This document shows, one piece after another, positions 7,709-16,860 of a stretch of DNA of 64,000 nucleotides. The stretch's first letter is position 1, and the number at the start of each line of letters is the position of its first letter. The translations under genes were made by a program, and so were the position numbers. Below the pieces are notes generated by a model. It ran no database searches and had not been told where the DNA came from. It saw only the letters and a program-made list of their open reading frames with translations. This DNA is from Corallincola platygyrae (GTDB lineage: Bacteria > Pseudomonadota > Gammaproteobacteria > Enterobacterales > Neiellaceae), in the NCBI RefSeq assembly GCF_039544265.1, contig NZ_BAABLI010000017.1:251640-315639 (forward strand), in the 5' to 3' direction.

Positions 7709-8971
7709 ATGATCAAAGACACCAGTGCTCAGGACACAGTTGTTTCGCCCAGTGTATCTAAGCGCTTTAAGCAACCTCTGTTGTGGGGTGTGTTTGCTCT
7801 GGGTCTGGGAGTTTTGCTGTGGGGGACGGTTACCGCCAGTACTGCGAACCATTCGATAGCGAGAGCGGATCTCCGTTTTGCCACGCTGACCAAAGGCGAT
7901 CTGATTAGAGATATTGCCACGTCTGGAAAGATCGTGGCTGCCAACGCACCGGTCCTTTACAGCCTGGATAAAGGCACTGTTACTCTGCTGGCCAAACCGG
8001 GTGATGAGGTCGCCAAAGGCGACATTGTTGCGGAAATCGAAAGCCCCACGTTGCTGAATAACCTCAAGCAGCAGCAGGCATTGCTTGAGGGCATGAAAAG
8101 CAGTTTGCAACGAGCCCACCTTAATGCCCGTCGCGACCTAATCAAGGCTGAGCAAACCATAGATATGGCTAAGGTCGACCTGGATGCTGCTGCCCGGGAA
8201 AGTCGTCGTGGCCATCAACTTATCGCCGACAAGCTGATCTCCCAGATCGATTTTGAGAAGAATGAAGATGATCTGAAAAAAGCAAAAATGCTCTACGGTC
8301 ATGCCAAACAGGAAGCCGGTCTGATGAAAGACACTCTGGCGTTTGAGCTTCAGAACCTTGAGGCTGAGGTTAACAGGCAGGTATTGGTTGTCGAGGAACT
8401 TAAACGTCAGGTTGAGGCGTTGGCTATCAAAGCGCCGGTAGCAGGGATTATCGGCAATTGGCTGGTTGAGCAGAAAGCGCGTATTGAAGCCAATGCTGCG
8501 ATCTTAACCGTTGTTGATCTAACCGCTTTTGAAGCTGAGCTGATGGTGCCTGAGTCTTATGCCGATGATCTTGGTCTGGGGATGGAAGTGGAGCTGAGTT
8601 TTGGCGCCATCAAAGTGATGGGACAACTGAGCTCGATTTCTCCAGAGGTACGTAATCGTGAGGTGACTGCAAGAGTAAGGTTTGCCCAGCAATCAGGATT
8701 GAAGCTTCGCCAGAATCAATGGCTTTCAGCGAGAGTATTACTGGAGAATCGAAAAGATGTGCTGATGGTAAAGCGCGGCGCATTTGTCACCAGTGGTGGA
8801 GGACGTGAGGTTTACGTTGTCGAGGGAGAGCAAGCTGTGAAAAAGAGCATTCGCCTGGGAGCCCGCAGCTCAAGTCATGTCGAGGTGATTAGTGGTGGTA
8901 AGCCTGGGGATGTGTGGGTGATCTCTTCTATTCACGATCTGAACGGTGCTGAACAAGTGCTGATCAACTAA
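7709..8971 (+). CDS. membrane-fusion (HlyD/AcrA-type) periplasmic adaptor of an ABC exporter
   Basis: This adaptor would link an inner-membrane ABC exporter to an outer-membrane channel. From the ATG at 7709 (AAGGAG seven bases upstream) the 420-residue product has an N-terminal membrane anchor at about residues 22-45. A split lipoyl domain follows (LDKGTVTLLAKPGDEVAKGDIVAEIESP ... IKAPVAGIIGNW), separated by a long coiled-coil hairpin of about 120 residues. A beta-barrel and C-terminal domain complete the fold. It is the first gene of a seven-gene cluster. The substrate is unknown; MacA-like efflux of peptides, antibiotics or lipids are possibilities. Confidence 0.85.
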   Translation: MIKDTSAQDTVVSPSVSKRFKQPLLWGVFALGLGVLLWGTVTASTANHSIARADLRFATLTKGDLIRDIATSGKIVAANAPVLYSLDKGTVTLLAKPGDEVAKGDIVAEIESPTLLNNLKQQQALLEGMKSSLQRAHLNARRDLIKAEQTIDMAKVDLDAAARESRRGHQLIADKLISQIDFEKNEDDLKKAKMLYGHAKQEAGLMKDTLAFELQNLEAEVNRQVLVVEELKRQVEALAIKAPVAGIIGNWLVEQKARIEANAAILTVVDLTAFEAELMVPESYADDLGLGMEVELSFGAIKVMGQLSSISPEVRNREVTARVRFAQQSGLKLRQNQWLSARVLLENRKDVLMVKRGAFVTSGGGREVYVVEGEQAVKKSIRLGARSSSHVEVISGGKPGDVWVISSIHDLNGAEQVLIN

Positions 8972-8991
8972 TTCGAATTAAGGATAAACCC

Positions 8992-9222
8992 ATGAACCTA
9001 CCATTTGATGTTAGCGCTTTGGTCCAGAAGTTCGTCAGTTTTTCACCACTTGCGTTGCTTATGCTGGCGGTGCATTTGTTTCACAGCAGTACCCAACAAT
9101 ACCTGTTGCACAGCCAACCAGCCCCTAAATCATGCGGCGTGCAGAGTGATACCTCTATCGAACAGGCAATCCAACAGTTGATCGAGCTGGTCAGACTGCT
9201 TTTGGAAATCAATTTTATTTAA
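8992..9222 (+). CDS. small single-pass membrane protein in the exporter operon
   Basis: A 76-codon gene fills the only sizeable gap between the adaptor and the ATPase gene. Its ATG follows TAAGGATAAACCC, a good ribosome site, and it ends 16 bases before the next ATG. The product has a central hydrophobic segment (FSPLALLMLAVHLFH), a single Cys, and a C-terminal amphipathic stretch (IEQAIQQLIELVRLLLEINFI) that could be a helix. I do not recognise a family. Operon fit and the ribosome site make it likely to be translated. An accessory exporter subunit is a guess. Confidence 0.6.
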   Translation: MNLPFDVSALVQKFVSFSPLALLMLAVHLFHSSTQQYLLHSQPAPKSCGVQSDTSIEQAIQQLIELVRLLLEINFI

Positions 9223-9238
9223 CACCAAGGAGAGAATC

Positions 9239-9955
9239 ATGTTGTCAATGCAGAACATAAGTAAGGTGTTTAAAACAGATTTGGTCGAAACACACGCGTT
9301 ACGCGACTTTAACTTGGAAGTTAGTGAAGGTGAGTTTGTGGCCGTGACCGGTCCTTCCGGTTCTGGAAAAACCACGTTTCTGAACATCGCCGGATTGTTG
9401 GAAGGTGTAACGGGCGGAGAGTATCACCTGGATGGCGTAAACATCGCCAATCTCAGTGATAATGCCAGTTCCAGGATCCGCAATGAAAAAATTGGTTTCA
9501 TCTTTCAGGGATTTAATCTGATTCCCGATCTGAACCTTGCCGAGAATGTAGAAGTTCCCCTGCGCTATCGTGGCTTTAACAGCAAGGAGCGTGCGAAAAG
9601 GGTCAAGGAAGCCTTGGAGCAGGTTGGACTCGGCGCTCGCATGAAACATCTACCATCTCAGTTATCTGGAGGTCAGCAGCAGCGGGTCGCTATTGCACGT
9701 GCTTTGGCGGGTAAACCTCGCTTTCTGTTGGCGGATGAGCCTACCGGTAACCTTGACAGCATCATGGCTCGGCAGGTGATGGAGCTGCTTGAGGACATTA
9801 ACAAAGCCGGTACCACCATCATTATGGTAACTCACGACCCCGAGCTGGCACGTCGTGCACAGCGAAACATCCAGATCGTTGATGGCAAAGTCTGTGATTT
9901 TACTCTGTATAACGGTGGCAAATCGCAAACGCCCCTTGAACAGGTTGCAGGATAG
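9239..9955 (+). CDS. ABC transporter ATP-binding protein (MacB/LolD type)
   Basis: This is the ATPase of the exporter. The 238 residues contain Walker A GPSGSGKTT (38-46), Q-loop FIFQGFNLIP, signature LSGGQQQRVAIARAL, Walker B FLLADEPTGNLDS and the switch VTHD. The LADEPTGNLDS form and FtsX-type partner genes place it in the MacB/LolD/FtsE group, which couples ATP use to periplasmic mechanical work rather than to classical transport through the membrane. A strong AAGGAGAG precedes the ATG. It overlaps neither neighbour. Confidence 0.93.
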   Translation: MLSMQNISKVFKTDLVETHALRDFNLEVSEGEFVAVTGPSGSGKTTFLNIAGLLEGVTGGEYHLDGVNIANLSDNASSRIRNEKIGFIFQGFNLIPDLNLAENVEVPLRYRGFNSKERAKRVKEALEQVGLGARMKHLPSQLSGGQQQRVAIARALAGKPRFLLADEPTGNLDSIMARQVMELLEDINKAGTTIIMVTHDPELARRAQRNIQIVDGKVCDFTLYNGGKSQTPLEQVAG

Positions 9956-9965
9956 GGGGCGCAGA

Positions 9966-11267
9966 ATGTTTATTTACTATCTCGATTTGGCGTGGCGCAG
10001 TATCAAAAATACGCCGTTGTTGTCATTGCTGATGGTGTTGGCCATTTCTATCGGTATTGGTATCACTATCACGACGTTGAACATCTACCAGATGGCCTCT
10101 GTTAATCCCGCGGGAGAACGTTCATCCGTGCTTTATGAGGTTCGCTTATGGAGTCAGGAAGCGGACAGCTGGGATGAGATGAATCCGCAGATTACCTATC
10201 AAGATGGTTTTAATCTGCGTCAGAGCGATATTCCAACACGCCAGACCCCTATGTTTATGACAGGCATGGCGATCCAAACGGAAGATCCTAAACAAGCGCC
10301 TTTACTTGAGAGTGCGCGTGTCTCTGACAGCGATTTTTTTGCGCTTTTTTCCATACCATTTATCTATGGTGGGCCTTGGGACAAAGCCATTGATAAAGAG
10401 CCAGGTTACCAAGTCGTGATTAGGGCTGATCTAAATCAGGAGCTATTCGGTGGGCAGAACAGCGTAGGTAAAGTGCTCTATCTGAACCAGAAACCCTACA
10501 AGGTAGCTGGCGTTATTGATGACTGGAAACCGAGCCCGAAGTACTACGATGTAAACAATGGTGCTTTTAACGATAGTGAGCGCCTTTACGTTCCTTATTC
10601 ACTTGCGCCCATAGAGGAGTATCAGAGTTGGGGTAACAATCAGAGTTGGAAGAATGAATCGATCGTTACCTACCAAGACAAGCTGGCCTCTGAAACCCAC
10701 TGGAATCAATACTGGGTCGAGCTGAACACACCTGAACAAAAACAGGCGTATGAGCAGTGGCTTGAAGGCTATATTGCGCAGCAGCAATTGCTTGGTCGTT
10801 TTGCCTCTGATAGCCCTTATGCCGATATTTCTGACGTATCTGAGTGGCTAGTCATTAACAAAGTCGTTCCCGAAGACAGCAAGGTGTTGGTGGGGCTAAG
10901 TGCGCTGTTTTTAATTGTTTGTCTAGTGAACATGCTGGGATTACTGCTGGCTAAGTTTCTTAAACGTGCGCCGGAAGTGGGCGTTCGCAGAGCGATTGGT
11001 GCCAGTCGCACGCAGATTTTTATGCAGCATATGGTCGAGGTCGGCGTCGTTGGTTTCTGGGGAGGTTTGATTGGATTGATATGGGCGGCTGTCTCCTTGA
11101 GTGTGCTCTCTTCAAGGTTTGGCCTGGAAGAGTCTCTGACCCAATTGGATATGAGTATGTGGATCATTGCGCCAACTGTTGCCATTACCAGTGCCTTAGT
11201 CGCCGGCCTGTATCCAGCATGGCAAATCTGCATTGCCAATCCCAGTAGCCATTTGAAGAGCCAGTAG
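9966..11267 (+). CDS. ABC transporter permease, MacB/FtsX type (first subunit)
   Basis: From the ATG at 9966 (GGGGGCG upstream), ten bases after the ATPase stop, the 433-residue protein has one N-terminal membrane helix (TPLLSLLMVLAISIGIGITITT) and a periplasmic domain of about 250 residues. Three C-terminal helices form the FtsX domain (about 310-425), with the typical RAPEVGVRRAIGASRTQIF coupling region. This is the four-helix MacB/LolC plan. It probably pairs with the second permease 13 bases downstream as a heterodimer. The periplasmic domain is rich in Trp and Tyr. Confidence 0.88.
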   Translation: MFIYYLDLAWRSIKNTPLLSLLMVLAISIGIGITITTLNIYQMASVNPAGERSSVLYEVRLWSQEADSWDEMNPQITYQDGFNLRQSDIPTRQTPMFMTGMAIQTEDPKQAPLLESARVSDSDFFALFSIPFIYGGPWDKAIDKEPGYQVVIRADLNQELFGGQNSVGKVLYLNQKPYKVAGVIDDWKPSPKYYDVNNGAFNDSERLYVPYSLAPIEEYQSWGNNQSWKNESIVTYQDKLASETHWNQYWVELNTPEQKQAYEQWLEGYIAQQQLLGRFASDSPYADISDVSEWLVINKVVPEDSKVLVGLSALFLIVCLVNMLGLLLAKFLKRAPEVGVRRAIGASRTQIFMQHMVEVGVVGFWGGLIGLIWAAVSLSVLSSRFGLEESLTQLDMSMWIIAPTVAITSALVAGLYPAWQICIANPSSHLKSQ

Positions 11268-11280
11268 AGGGAGCGTATTC

Positions 11281-12495
11281 ATGTTTCATATTAAACCTAT
11301 CATCAGCACCCTGCTGCGCAGTAAAAGTGGTCCACTGCTGTTGCTTGCTCAGATCATTCTGTCCGTGGCGATTGTCGCCAATGCCAGTTTTATCATCAAC
11401 GAACGTTTAGCACTGATGTCTCGAGACTCAGGCGTGGCCGAAGATGAGGTGTTTGATATCAACATCTATAACTTCGGTGCGGGTATCGACTATGGCTTAC
11501 AGAACAGCCTGGACATGCAGATAATCCGTGACATTCCCGGTGTTAAGGCCGCAACTTCAACCAGTATGACGCCTCTGAGCGGGGGCGGCTGGTCTTCCAC
11601 TTTGACCTATGGTCCCAGCGAAGAGTCTCATAAATCAGCCCCCCAGGCTGCTATGTACTATGGCGATGAGCAAATGATGGAAGCGATGGGGGTGAAGTTG
11701 ATTGAGGGGCGTAATTTCTACCCCGAAGAAGTTCAGGTGGGACATCCTGACAGCGCAACTAAAGTGATCCTGTCCAAGGCCTTTGCCACCCATGTTTTTG
11801 GTGAGCAATCGCCCATTGGTCAAACGTTGTACGCAGGCGGGTGGGGTGAACAGGCGCTGGAAGTGATAGGTGTGGTTGAAAAACTTCAGGGGGCATGGGT
11901 CAACTCATCCCATCTGGATAATGCAATGATACTGAATGTCGAATTAGGGTTGTGGCCTTTCACTAAGTTTTTGGTGCGCGCTGATGCGGGGGCTATGACT
12001 GAACTTAAGCCCCTGATTACCGCAGCGTTGCATCAAGAAAATAAAGACCGGGTGATTGATGGTTTTCGAATGATAAGCGAGCATCGCCAGCGGGTTTATC
12101 AATCTCACGAATTGATGGCTTCGGTATTAAGTATGATGGTGATATTGCTACTGATGATCACCAGCTTGGGGTTGACTGGGATGGTAATGTTCAATATCGA
12201 GCGCCGGACCAAGCAGATTGGAACCCGTCGAGCCCTTGGTGCGAAGAAGCGCGATATAGTGAGCTTCTTTCTGGTGGAAAACTATCTGATTGCACTGGTA
12301 GGCGGGGTCATCGGTGGATTGCTGGCGGTGCAGCTGGGTCAACAATTGATGAGTTTGTATGATCTGCCAAAGTTGGCGCTTGTCTATCCTGTGGTCACCG
12401 TCGCTGGGTTGTTTGTTCTAACCACCATTGCCGTGGTATTTCCCGCACGCAAGGCGGCTAAAATTTCTCCGGCCATCGCAACACGAACCGTGTGA
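11281..12495 (+). CDS. ABC transporter permease, MacB/FtsX type (second subunit)
   Basis: This is the second permease, 404 residues, with the same four-helix plan: N-terminal helix (GPLLLLAQIILSVAIVANAS), MacB-PCD-like periplasmic domain (about 40-265), and FtsX core with RRTKQIGTRRALGAKKRDIVSFFLVENYL, the cytoplasmic coupling helix. Similarity to its neighbour is mainly in the FtsX core, so the two are old paralogues rather than a recent duplication. A perfect 13-base-pair hairpin lies just after its stop. Confidence 0.88.
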   Translation: MFHIKPIISTLLRSKSGPLLLLAQIILSVAIVANASFIINERLALMSRDSGVAEDEVFDINIYNFGAGIDYGLQNSLDMQIIRDIPGVKAATSTSMTPLSGGGWSSTLTYGPSEESHKSAPQAAMYYGDEQMMEAMGVKLIEGRNFYPEEVQVGHPDSATKVILSKAFATHVFGEQSPIGQTLYAGGWGEQALEVIGVVEKLQGAWVNSSHLDNAMILNVELGLWPFTKFLVRADAGAMTELKPLITAALHQENKDRVIDGFRMISEHRQRVYQSHELMASVLSMMVILLLMITSLGLTGMVMFNIERRTKQIGTRRALGAKKRDIVSFFLVENYLIALVGGVIGGLLAVQLGQQLMSLYDLPKLALVYPVVTVAGLFVLTTIAVVFPARKAAKISPAIATRTV

Positions 12496-12512
12496 TTTTA
12501 TTTTATTCACTG

Positions 12513-12543
12513 CTTAAACTGGCAAACGCATTGCCAGTTTAAG
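12513..12543 (+). terminator. perfect hairpin between permease and response-regulator genes
   Basis: CTTAAACTGGCAA (12513-12525) pairs fully with TTGCCAGTTTAAG (12531-12543) across a five-base loop. No run of T follows, so it is a weak terminator at best. It could be an attenuator or processing/stability element that lowers regulator expression relative to the exporter genes, or a protein-binding site for a separate promoter of the regulator genes. Confidence 0.45.
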
Positions 12544-12571
12544 TCTATCTGCTAAGGACGTTTGCAATTTG

Positions 12572-13921
12572 ATGGATACCATTTTAATCGTCGATGACAA
12601 CAAAGCTGTTTGCCAGGCGCTGTCCTTGATGTTGGAGCTTAATGGTTATCAAACGTTGAGCTGCTATACCCCGGATGAGGCGATTAAGCTGGTACAAAGC
12701 GAGCCAGTGTCTCTGGTGATTCAGGATATGAATTTCACCAACGACACCACTTCAGGTGAAGAGGGGCGAACCCTGTTTTACGCGCTGCGCGAGATAGACC
12801 CTGAACTGCCGGTCATTCTGCTCACGGCCTGGACTCAGCTTGAAACTGCGGTGGAACTGGTACGCTCTGGGGCGTCAGATTACCTGGGAAAACCCTGGGA
12901 CGATGCCAAACTGCTTATCAGCGTGAACAATCTCACCTCCATGTATAAGCTCTCCACCGATAACCACAAGCTTAAACGGTTGGATGCCGAGCGAATGGCA
13001 CCGATTAATAACGCCAATCTATGCGGTATTGTGTTTGCCAGTGGAGTAATGCAGCGCTGTGTCGATTTGGCTTTGCAGATCGCTAAGTCTGATGTTCCTG
13101 TGTTGATTACCGGCCCTAATGGCGCCGGTAAAGACAAGCTTGCCGATATTCTTCATGCCAACTCGAGTCTGAAAGACAAACCTCTGGTGAAAGTTAATAT
13201 CGGCGCATTGCCGATGGATCTGCTTGAAGCTGAGCTGTTTGGCGCTGAAGCGGGCGCATTTACAGGTGCCAACAAAACTCGAATTGGTCGTTTTGAGGCT
13301 GCCGATGGCGGCACGCTGTTTTTAGATGAGATAGGAAATCTGCCGTTAAGTGGACAGGTAAAGCTGCTGAGAGTGTTGCAAACAGGCGAGTTTGAGCGAC
13401 TCGGCTCACATCAGACTCGCAAAGTAAAAGTCCGGGTGATCAGTGCAACCAATGCCAATCTTTTAGAGGATATAGAAGCTGGCCGTTTTCGCGAAGATCT
13501 TTACTACCGGCTAAATGTTATCGAGCTTTCAGTGCCACCTTTGAAGCAAAGAGTGGCTGATATTATTCCGCTGGTGAATCATTTTATCGGCAGCGAATAT
13601 CACATCAATAAACAGGCTGCGAGTGCACTTGAGCAGCATAGCTGGCCCGGTAATGTGCGAGAGCTAGAAAATGCCTGTAAACGCGCAGTGATCCTCGCAT
13701 CAACCAAAGCCTTGGGTGTTGATGACTTTGGCTTATCCGTAGCCAGCGCAGAACAAGCGGGTGAGGTGAGTGAGAGCAATCAACCAACATTGACTAAAGC
13801 CGCCATAGAGGCGCTGTTAGCGGAACATAATGGTGTGATAGCAAGAGCGGCTAAAGCGCTGGGTTTGAGTCGTCAATCACTCTATCGGCGAATGGAAAAG
13901 CTCGGTATAGAAAAAGAGTAA
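12572..13921 (+). CDS. sigma-54-dependent response regulator (NtrC family)
   Basis: This transcription activator has three domains. The receiver (about 1-120) has acidic pair Asp8/Asp9 and phospho-acceptor Asp52 in VIQDMNF. The AAA+ domain has a slightly unusual Walker A (TGPNGAGKD instead of GESGTGKE), the sigma-54 contact loop GAFTGA, Walker B GTLFLDEIG and arginine finger region FREDLYYRLNVIEL. The Fis-type helix-turn-helix is at the C-terminus (ARAAKALGLSRQSLYRRMEKLGI). I choose the ATG at 12572 over the TTG just before it. It likely activates the sigma-54-like promoter at 7630. Confidence 0.92.
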   Translation: MDTILIVDDNKAVCQALSLMLELNGYQTLSCYTPDEAIKLVQSEPVSLVIQDMNFTNDTTSGEEGRTLFYALREIDPELPVILLTAWTQLETAVELVRSGASDYLGKPWDDAKLLISVNNLTSMYKLSTDNHKLKRLDAERMAPINNANLCGIVFASGVMQRCVDLALQIAKSDVPVLITGPNGAGKDKLADILHANSSLKDKPLVKVNIGALPMDLLEAELFGAEAGAFTGANKTRIGRFEAADGGTLFLDEIGNLPLSGQVKLLRVLQTGEFERLGSHQTRKVKVRVISATNANLLEDIEAGRFREDLYYRLNVIELSVPPLKQRVADIIPLVNHFIGSEYHINKQAASALEQHSWPGNVRELENACKRAVILASTKALGVDDFGLSVASAEQAGEVSESNQPTLTKAAIEALLAEHNGVIARAAKALGLSRQSLYRRMEKLGIEKE

Positions 13922-13935
13922 GAAGAAGCAGTGCG

Positions 13936-15315
13936 ATGAGAGAATGGCGATTTTGGCGCAACCTGTCCATGCGCGCCAAATTAATTATAAGTACGATCAT
14001 CTGTGCGCAGTTGGCATGGTTGGTGGCCTTTTCTTTGTGGATGGCCATGGTGGAGCAGGGCTCAGTGATTGCTCCTGCTGCACTCTATTTGCTGGTTGCG
14101 TCTATTAGTGGGGTAGCTGCGGCATTGCTCAGCTATTTTGCCAGTAAAAATCTTGCCGCATCGCTGCATGCCTTCGAAGTGGGCCTGCTCAACTTCAAGG
14201 ATAATGACTTTTCGGTCACTCTGCCCAGCCAGTCCGACGCCCAACTGAATCGGCTTTGCGAGTTGTTTAATGAATCAGCTATCAGCCTTCGCGAGCAGCG
14301 CCAGTTTATTTATCAAAGGGAGATGCTGCTTGATAAGGTGATTCAAAGCTCTGCCAATATCATGTTTTTGTTAGATGACTCGGAAAAGGTCATCTATGCC
14401 AATGACGCCGCTCGCCACTTTTTTAACCAAGGTGTGGCGATAGCAGGGTTTGATTTTGAAACCCTGACACATGACTTAACTGCTGAATTTAAAACCGCGC
14501 TGACGCAACCCAAAGGGGGTTTGTTTAGCTTTGAAGATGAAGCTGGCGAACCACAAACCTGGCACCTTTCCCGTGGCCGTTTTTTGCTGAACGGTCAGTA
14601 CCACCACCTTTATCTTCTAAAACAGATGACCCAGGACCTGAATCGACAGGAAGTTGCTGTTTGGAAGAAGGTGATCCGTATTATCAGTCATGAGTTGAAT
14701 AACTCCCTGGCGCCCATCGTATCTATGGTGAACTCTGGGCGTATGCTGACCAGGGAGCTGGATGATGAAAAGCTTGCCCTTATCTTTGATACCATTGAAG
14801 ACAGAGCTGAACATCTCAGCCAATTCATTTTCAGTTACGCTCGATTCGCCAAGCTGGCTAAACCTAATAAGCGGGATATTGACTGGAAAAAGTTGATGAA
14901 TCAGCTGGCGCAACACTACGCCTTCAGGCTGCCTGAACACTACCCGGAAGCGCCTTGTCAGGCAGATCTTGTTCAGCTAGAACAAGTGCTGTTGAATCTC
15001 CTTAAAAATGCCCATGAGTCAGGTAGTTCACTTGATGACATTGCTATAACACTGGAGCAGTCCAGCATATTGACCGTCGGCTCTGAAGAGGGCGTCCCCA
15101 ATGAATATGTGGTGCTGAAAGTGTCTGATCGTGGTCCTGGCATGTCGGTGGAGGTACAGCAACAGGCATTGCTTCCTTTCTACTCAACCAAACAGACTGG
15201 TACGGGCCTTGGCCTGGCGCTTTCAAAAGAGATTATTGAAGCCCATGACGGCAACATCAGCCTCAGAAATCGTGATGGGGGCGGATTGGAAGTAAGCTTA
15301 GCGCTCCCGGTTTAA
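13936..15315 (+). CDS. membrane sensor histidine kinase, partner of the sigma-54 regulator
   Basis: The gene starts 14 bases after the regulator. The 459-residue protein has two N-terminal membrane helices (about 15-38 and 45-68) with almost no periplasmic loop, a HAMP-like region and a PAS-like segment (about 135-240). The H box is ISHELNNSLAPIVSM and the kinase core has N box LEQVLLNLLKNAHES, G1 VSDRGPGM and G2 GTGLGLALSKEI. The tiny periplasmic loop suggests sensing within the membrane or through a partner such as the exporter, as in intramembrane-sensing kinases. That role is inference. Confidence 0.9.
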   Translation: MREWRFWRNLSMRAKLIISTIICAQLAWLVAFSLWMAMVEQGSVIAPAALYLLVASISGVAAALLSYFASKNLAASLHAFEVGLLNFKDNDFSVTLPSQSDAQLNRLCELFNESAISLREQRQFIYQREMLLDKVIQSSANIMFLLDDSEKVIYANDAARHFFNQGVAIAGFDFETLTHDLTAEFKTALTQPKGGLFSFEDEAGEPQTWHLSRGRFLLNGQYHHLYLLKQMTQDLNRQEVAVWKKVIRIISHELNNSLAPIVSMVNSGRMLTRELDDEKLALIFDTIEDRAEHLSQFIFSYARFAKLAKPNKRDIDWKKLMNQLAQHYAFRLPEHYPEAPCQADLVQLEQVLLNLLKNAHESGSSLDDIAITLEQSSILTVGSEEGVPNEYVVLKVSDRGPGMSVEVQQQALLPFYSTKQTGTGLGLALSKEIIEAHDGNISLRNRDGGGLEVSLALPV

Positions 15316-15379
15316 TGGGAGCGAAACAATAGGTAGGCTTATTTATTTGCTAAGAAATTGATTTTATGTGTTTTTATTT

Positions 15380-16756
15380 CTATTTGCCGATACAAAAAGA
15401 AGAGAATATCCTTCCCAGCAAGTCATCTGAGCTGAATTCGCCAGTGATCTCTGCCAAGGCGTGCTGAGCCAGCCGCAACTCTTCGGCTAACAGCTCCCCT
15501 GCACAATAAACATCTAACTGCTCTCGGCCATTCTGTAGGTGTTGTTCGGCCAGATTCAGCGCTTCAATGTGACGACGGCGCGCGGTGAACTGACCTTCCC
15601 CGCCTTGACCTTCGTAACCCATGATCTGTTTCAGGTGGGCTTTCAGGTCATCAATACCGGTGCCGTTTTTTGCCGAAATGGCGATCATCGGTTGCTCTGA
15701 GGAAGCATCGTTAGCCACTATTTTGTGTTCTGGTAGCTGATCGACTTTGTTTCTTACTACCGTGAGTGGAACGTGCTCTGGTAGCCTATCAGCTAACTCA
15801 GGCCAGATTTTATGGGGATCTGTCTCGTCGGTTTCTGTCGCATCGACCAGGAACAGAACCCTGTCTGCCTGATTAATCTCCTCCCAGGCACGGGCGATCC
15901 CTATCTGTTCGACTTTATCCGGGCTCTCACGAAGTCCCGCCGTGTCGATAATATGCAGAGGCATGCCGTCGAGGTGTATGTGCTCCCGCAATACGTCTCG
16001 TGTGGTGCCCGCGATCTCGGTGACGATGGCACTCTCGCGGCCAGCCAGTGCGTTCAACAGGCTGGATTTACCCGCATTGGGGCGACCCGCCAACACCACC
16101 CGCATACCTTCTCGGATCAAGCTGCCCTGACGTGCCTGGGACTGTACATCTGTTAGCTGGCTTTCTATCTGTGCCAAGTCGCCGCTGATCTTGCCATCTG
16201 AGAGAAAGTCCACCTCTTCGTCTGGAAAGTCGATAGCCGCTTCAACATAGATGCGCAGGCGTGTCAGTTGCTCAACCAGATCCTGAACCTGGGATGAAAA
16301 AGCCCCCTGTAATGAGTGCAGGGCGCTCTTAGCAGCAGCTTCGCTGTTGGCCTCAATCAGGTCTGCAATGGCTTCAGCCTGGGCCAGGTCCAATTTGTCG
16401 TTAAGAAATGCTCGCTCACTGAATTCACCGGGGTTGGCTATCCGGATCCCCGGAAGCTCGCATATCGCTCTCAGCAGCATATCAACCACAACAGGGCCAC
16501 CATGGCCTTGCAGTTCTAATACATCTTCGCCTGTGAAGGAGTTAGGTGCTTTAAATAGTAAAGCGATACCTTGGTCTATGACTGTGCCTTTACCATCACT
16601 AAACGGCAGGTATTCTGCGATACGGGGAGAGGGGACACGGGGCAGTAACCTTTCGGCGACTTTTTCGACTTCAGGACCGGATACACGAATGATAGCGACA
16701 CCCCCGCGTCCGGGAGGTGTTGCCTGTGCTGCAATAGTATCGATATGACTTGGCAT
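15380..16756 (-). CDS. mnmE: tRNA modification GTPase MnmE (TrmE)
   Basis: MnmE is the GTPase partner of MnmG in U34 modification of tRNA. The 458-residue protein has an N-terminal folate-binding domain (DTIAAQATPPGRGGVAIIRVSG), a helical domain, and an inserted G domain with G1 GRPNAGKSS, G2 region GTTRD, G3 DTAGLRE and G4 NKVD. The invariant C-terminal CIGK is complete. It converges with the histidine kinase gene, with only 64 bases between. In Shewanella mioC and mnmE are close neighbours, so the exporter operon looks like an insertion (from memory of that gene order). Confidence 0.97.
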   Translation of the reverse strand: MPSHIDTIAAQATPPGRGGVAIIRVSGPEVEKVAERLLPRVPSPRIAEYLPFSDGKGTVIDQGIALLFKAPNSFTGEDVLELQGHGGPVVVDMLLRAICELPGIRIANPGEFSERAFLNDKLDLAQAEAIADLIEANSEAAAKSALHSLQGAFSSQVQDLVEQLTRLRIYVEAAIDFPDEEVDFLSDGKISGDLAQIESQLTDVQSQARQGSLIREGMRVVLAGRPNAGKSSLLNALAGRESAIVTEIAGTTRDVLREHIHLDGMPLHIIDTAGLRESPDKVEQIGIARAWEEINQADRVLFLVDATETDETDPHKIWPELADRLPEHVPLTVVRNKVDQLPEHKIVANDASSEQPMIAISAKNGTGIDDLKAHLKQIMGYEGQGGEGQFTARRRHIEALNLAEQHLQNGREQLDVYCAGELLAEELRLAQHALAEITGEFSSDDLLGRIFSSFCIGK

Positions 16757-16860
16757 AGGTGATTGGCAAACTTGAGTTTTGTCAGAGTATATACCCTAGG
16801 GCTCCTGTAATTGGAACAAATGGGTCTGGCGTAGTATGTGACAGAGCGACAGATATAAAG

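Noticed and set aside
9855..9965. N-terminal extension of the first permease into the ATPase gene
   Set aside because: It overlaps the end of the ATPase gene by 101 bases. The ATG at 9966 gives the standard MacB-type N-terminus.
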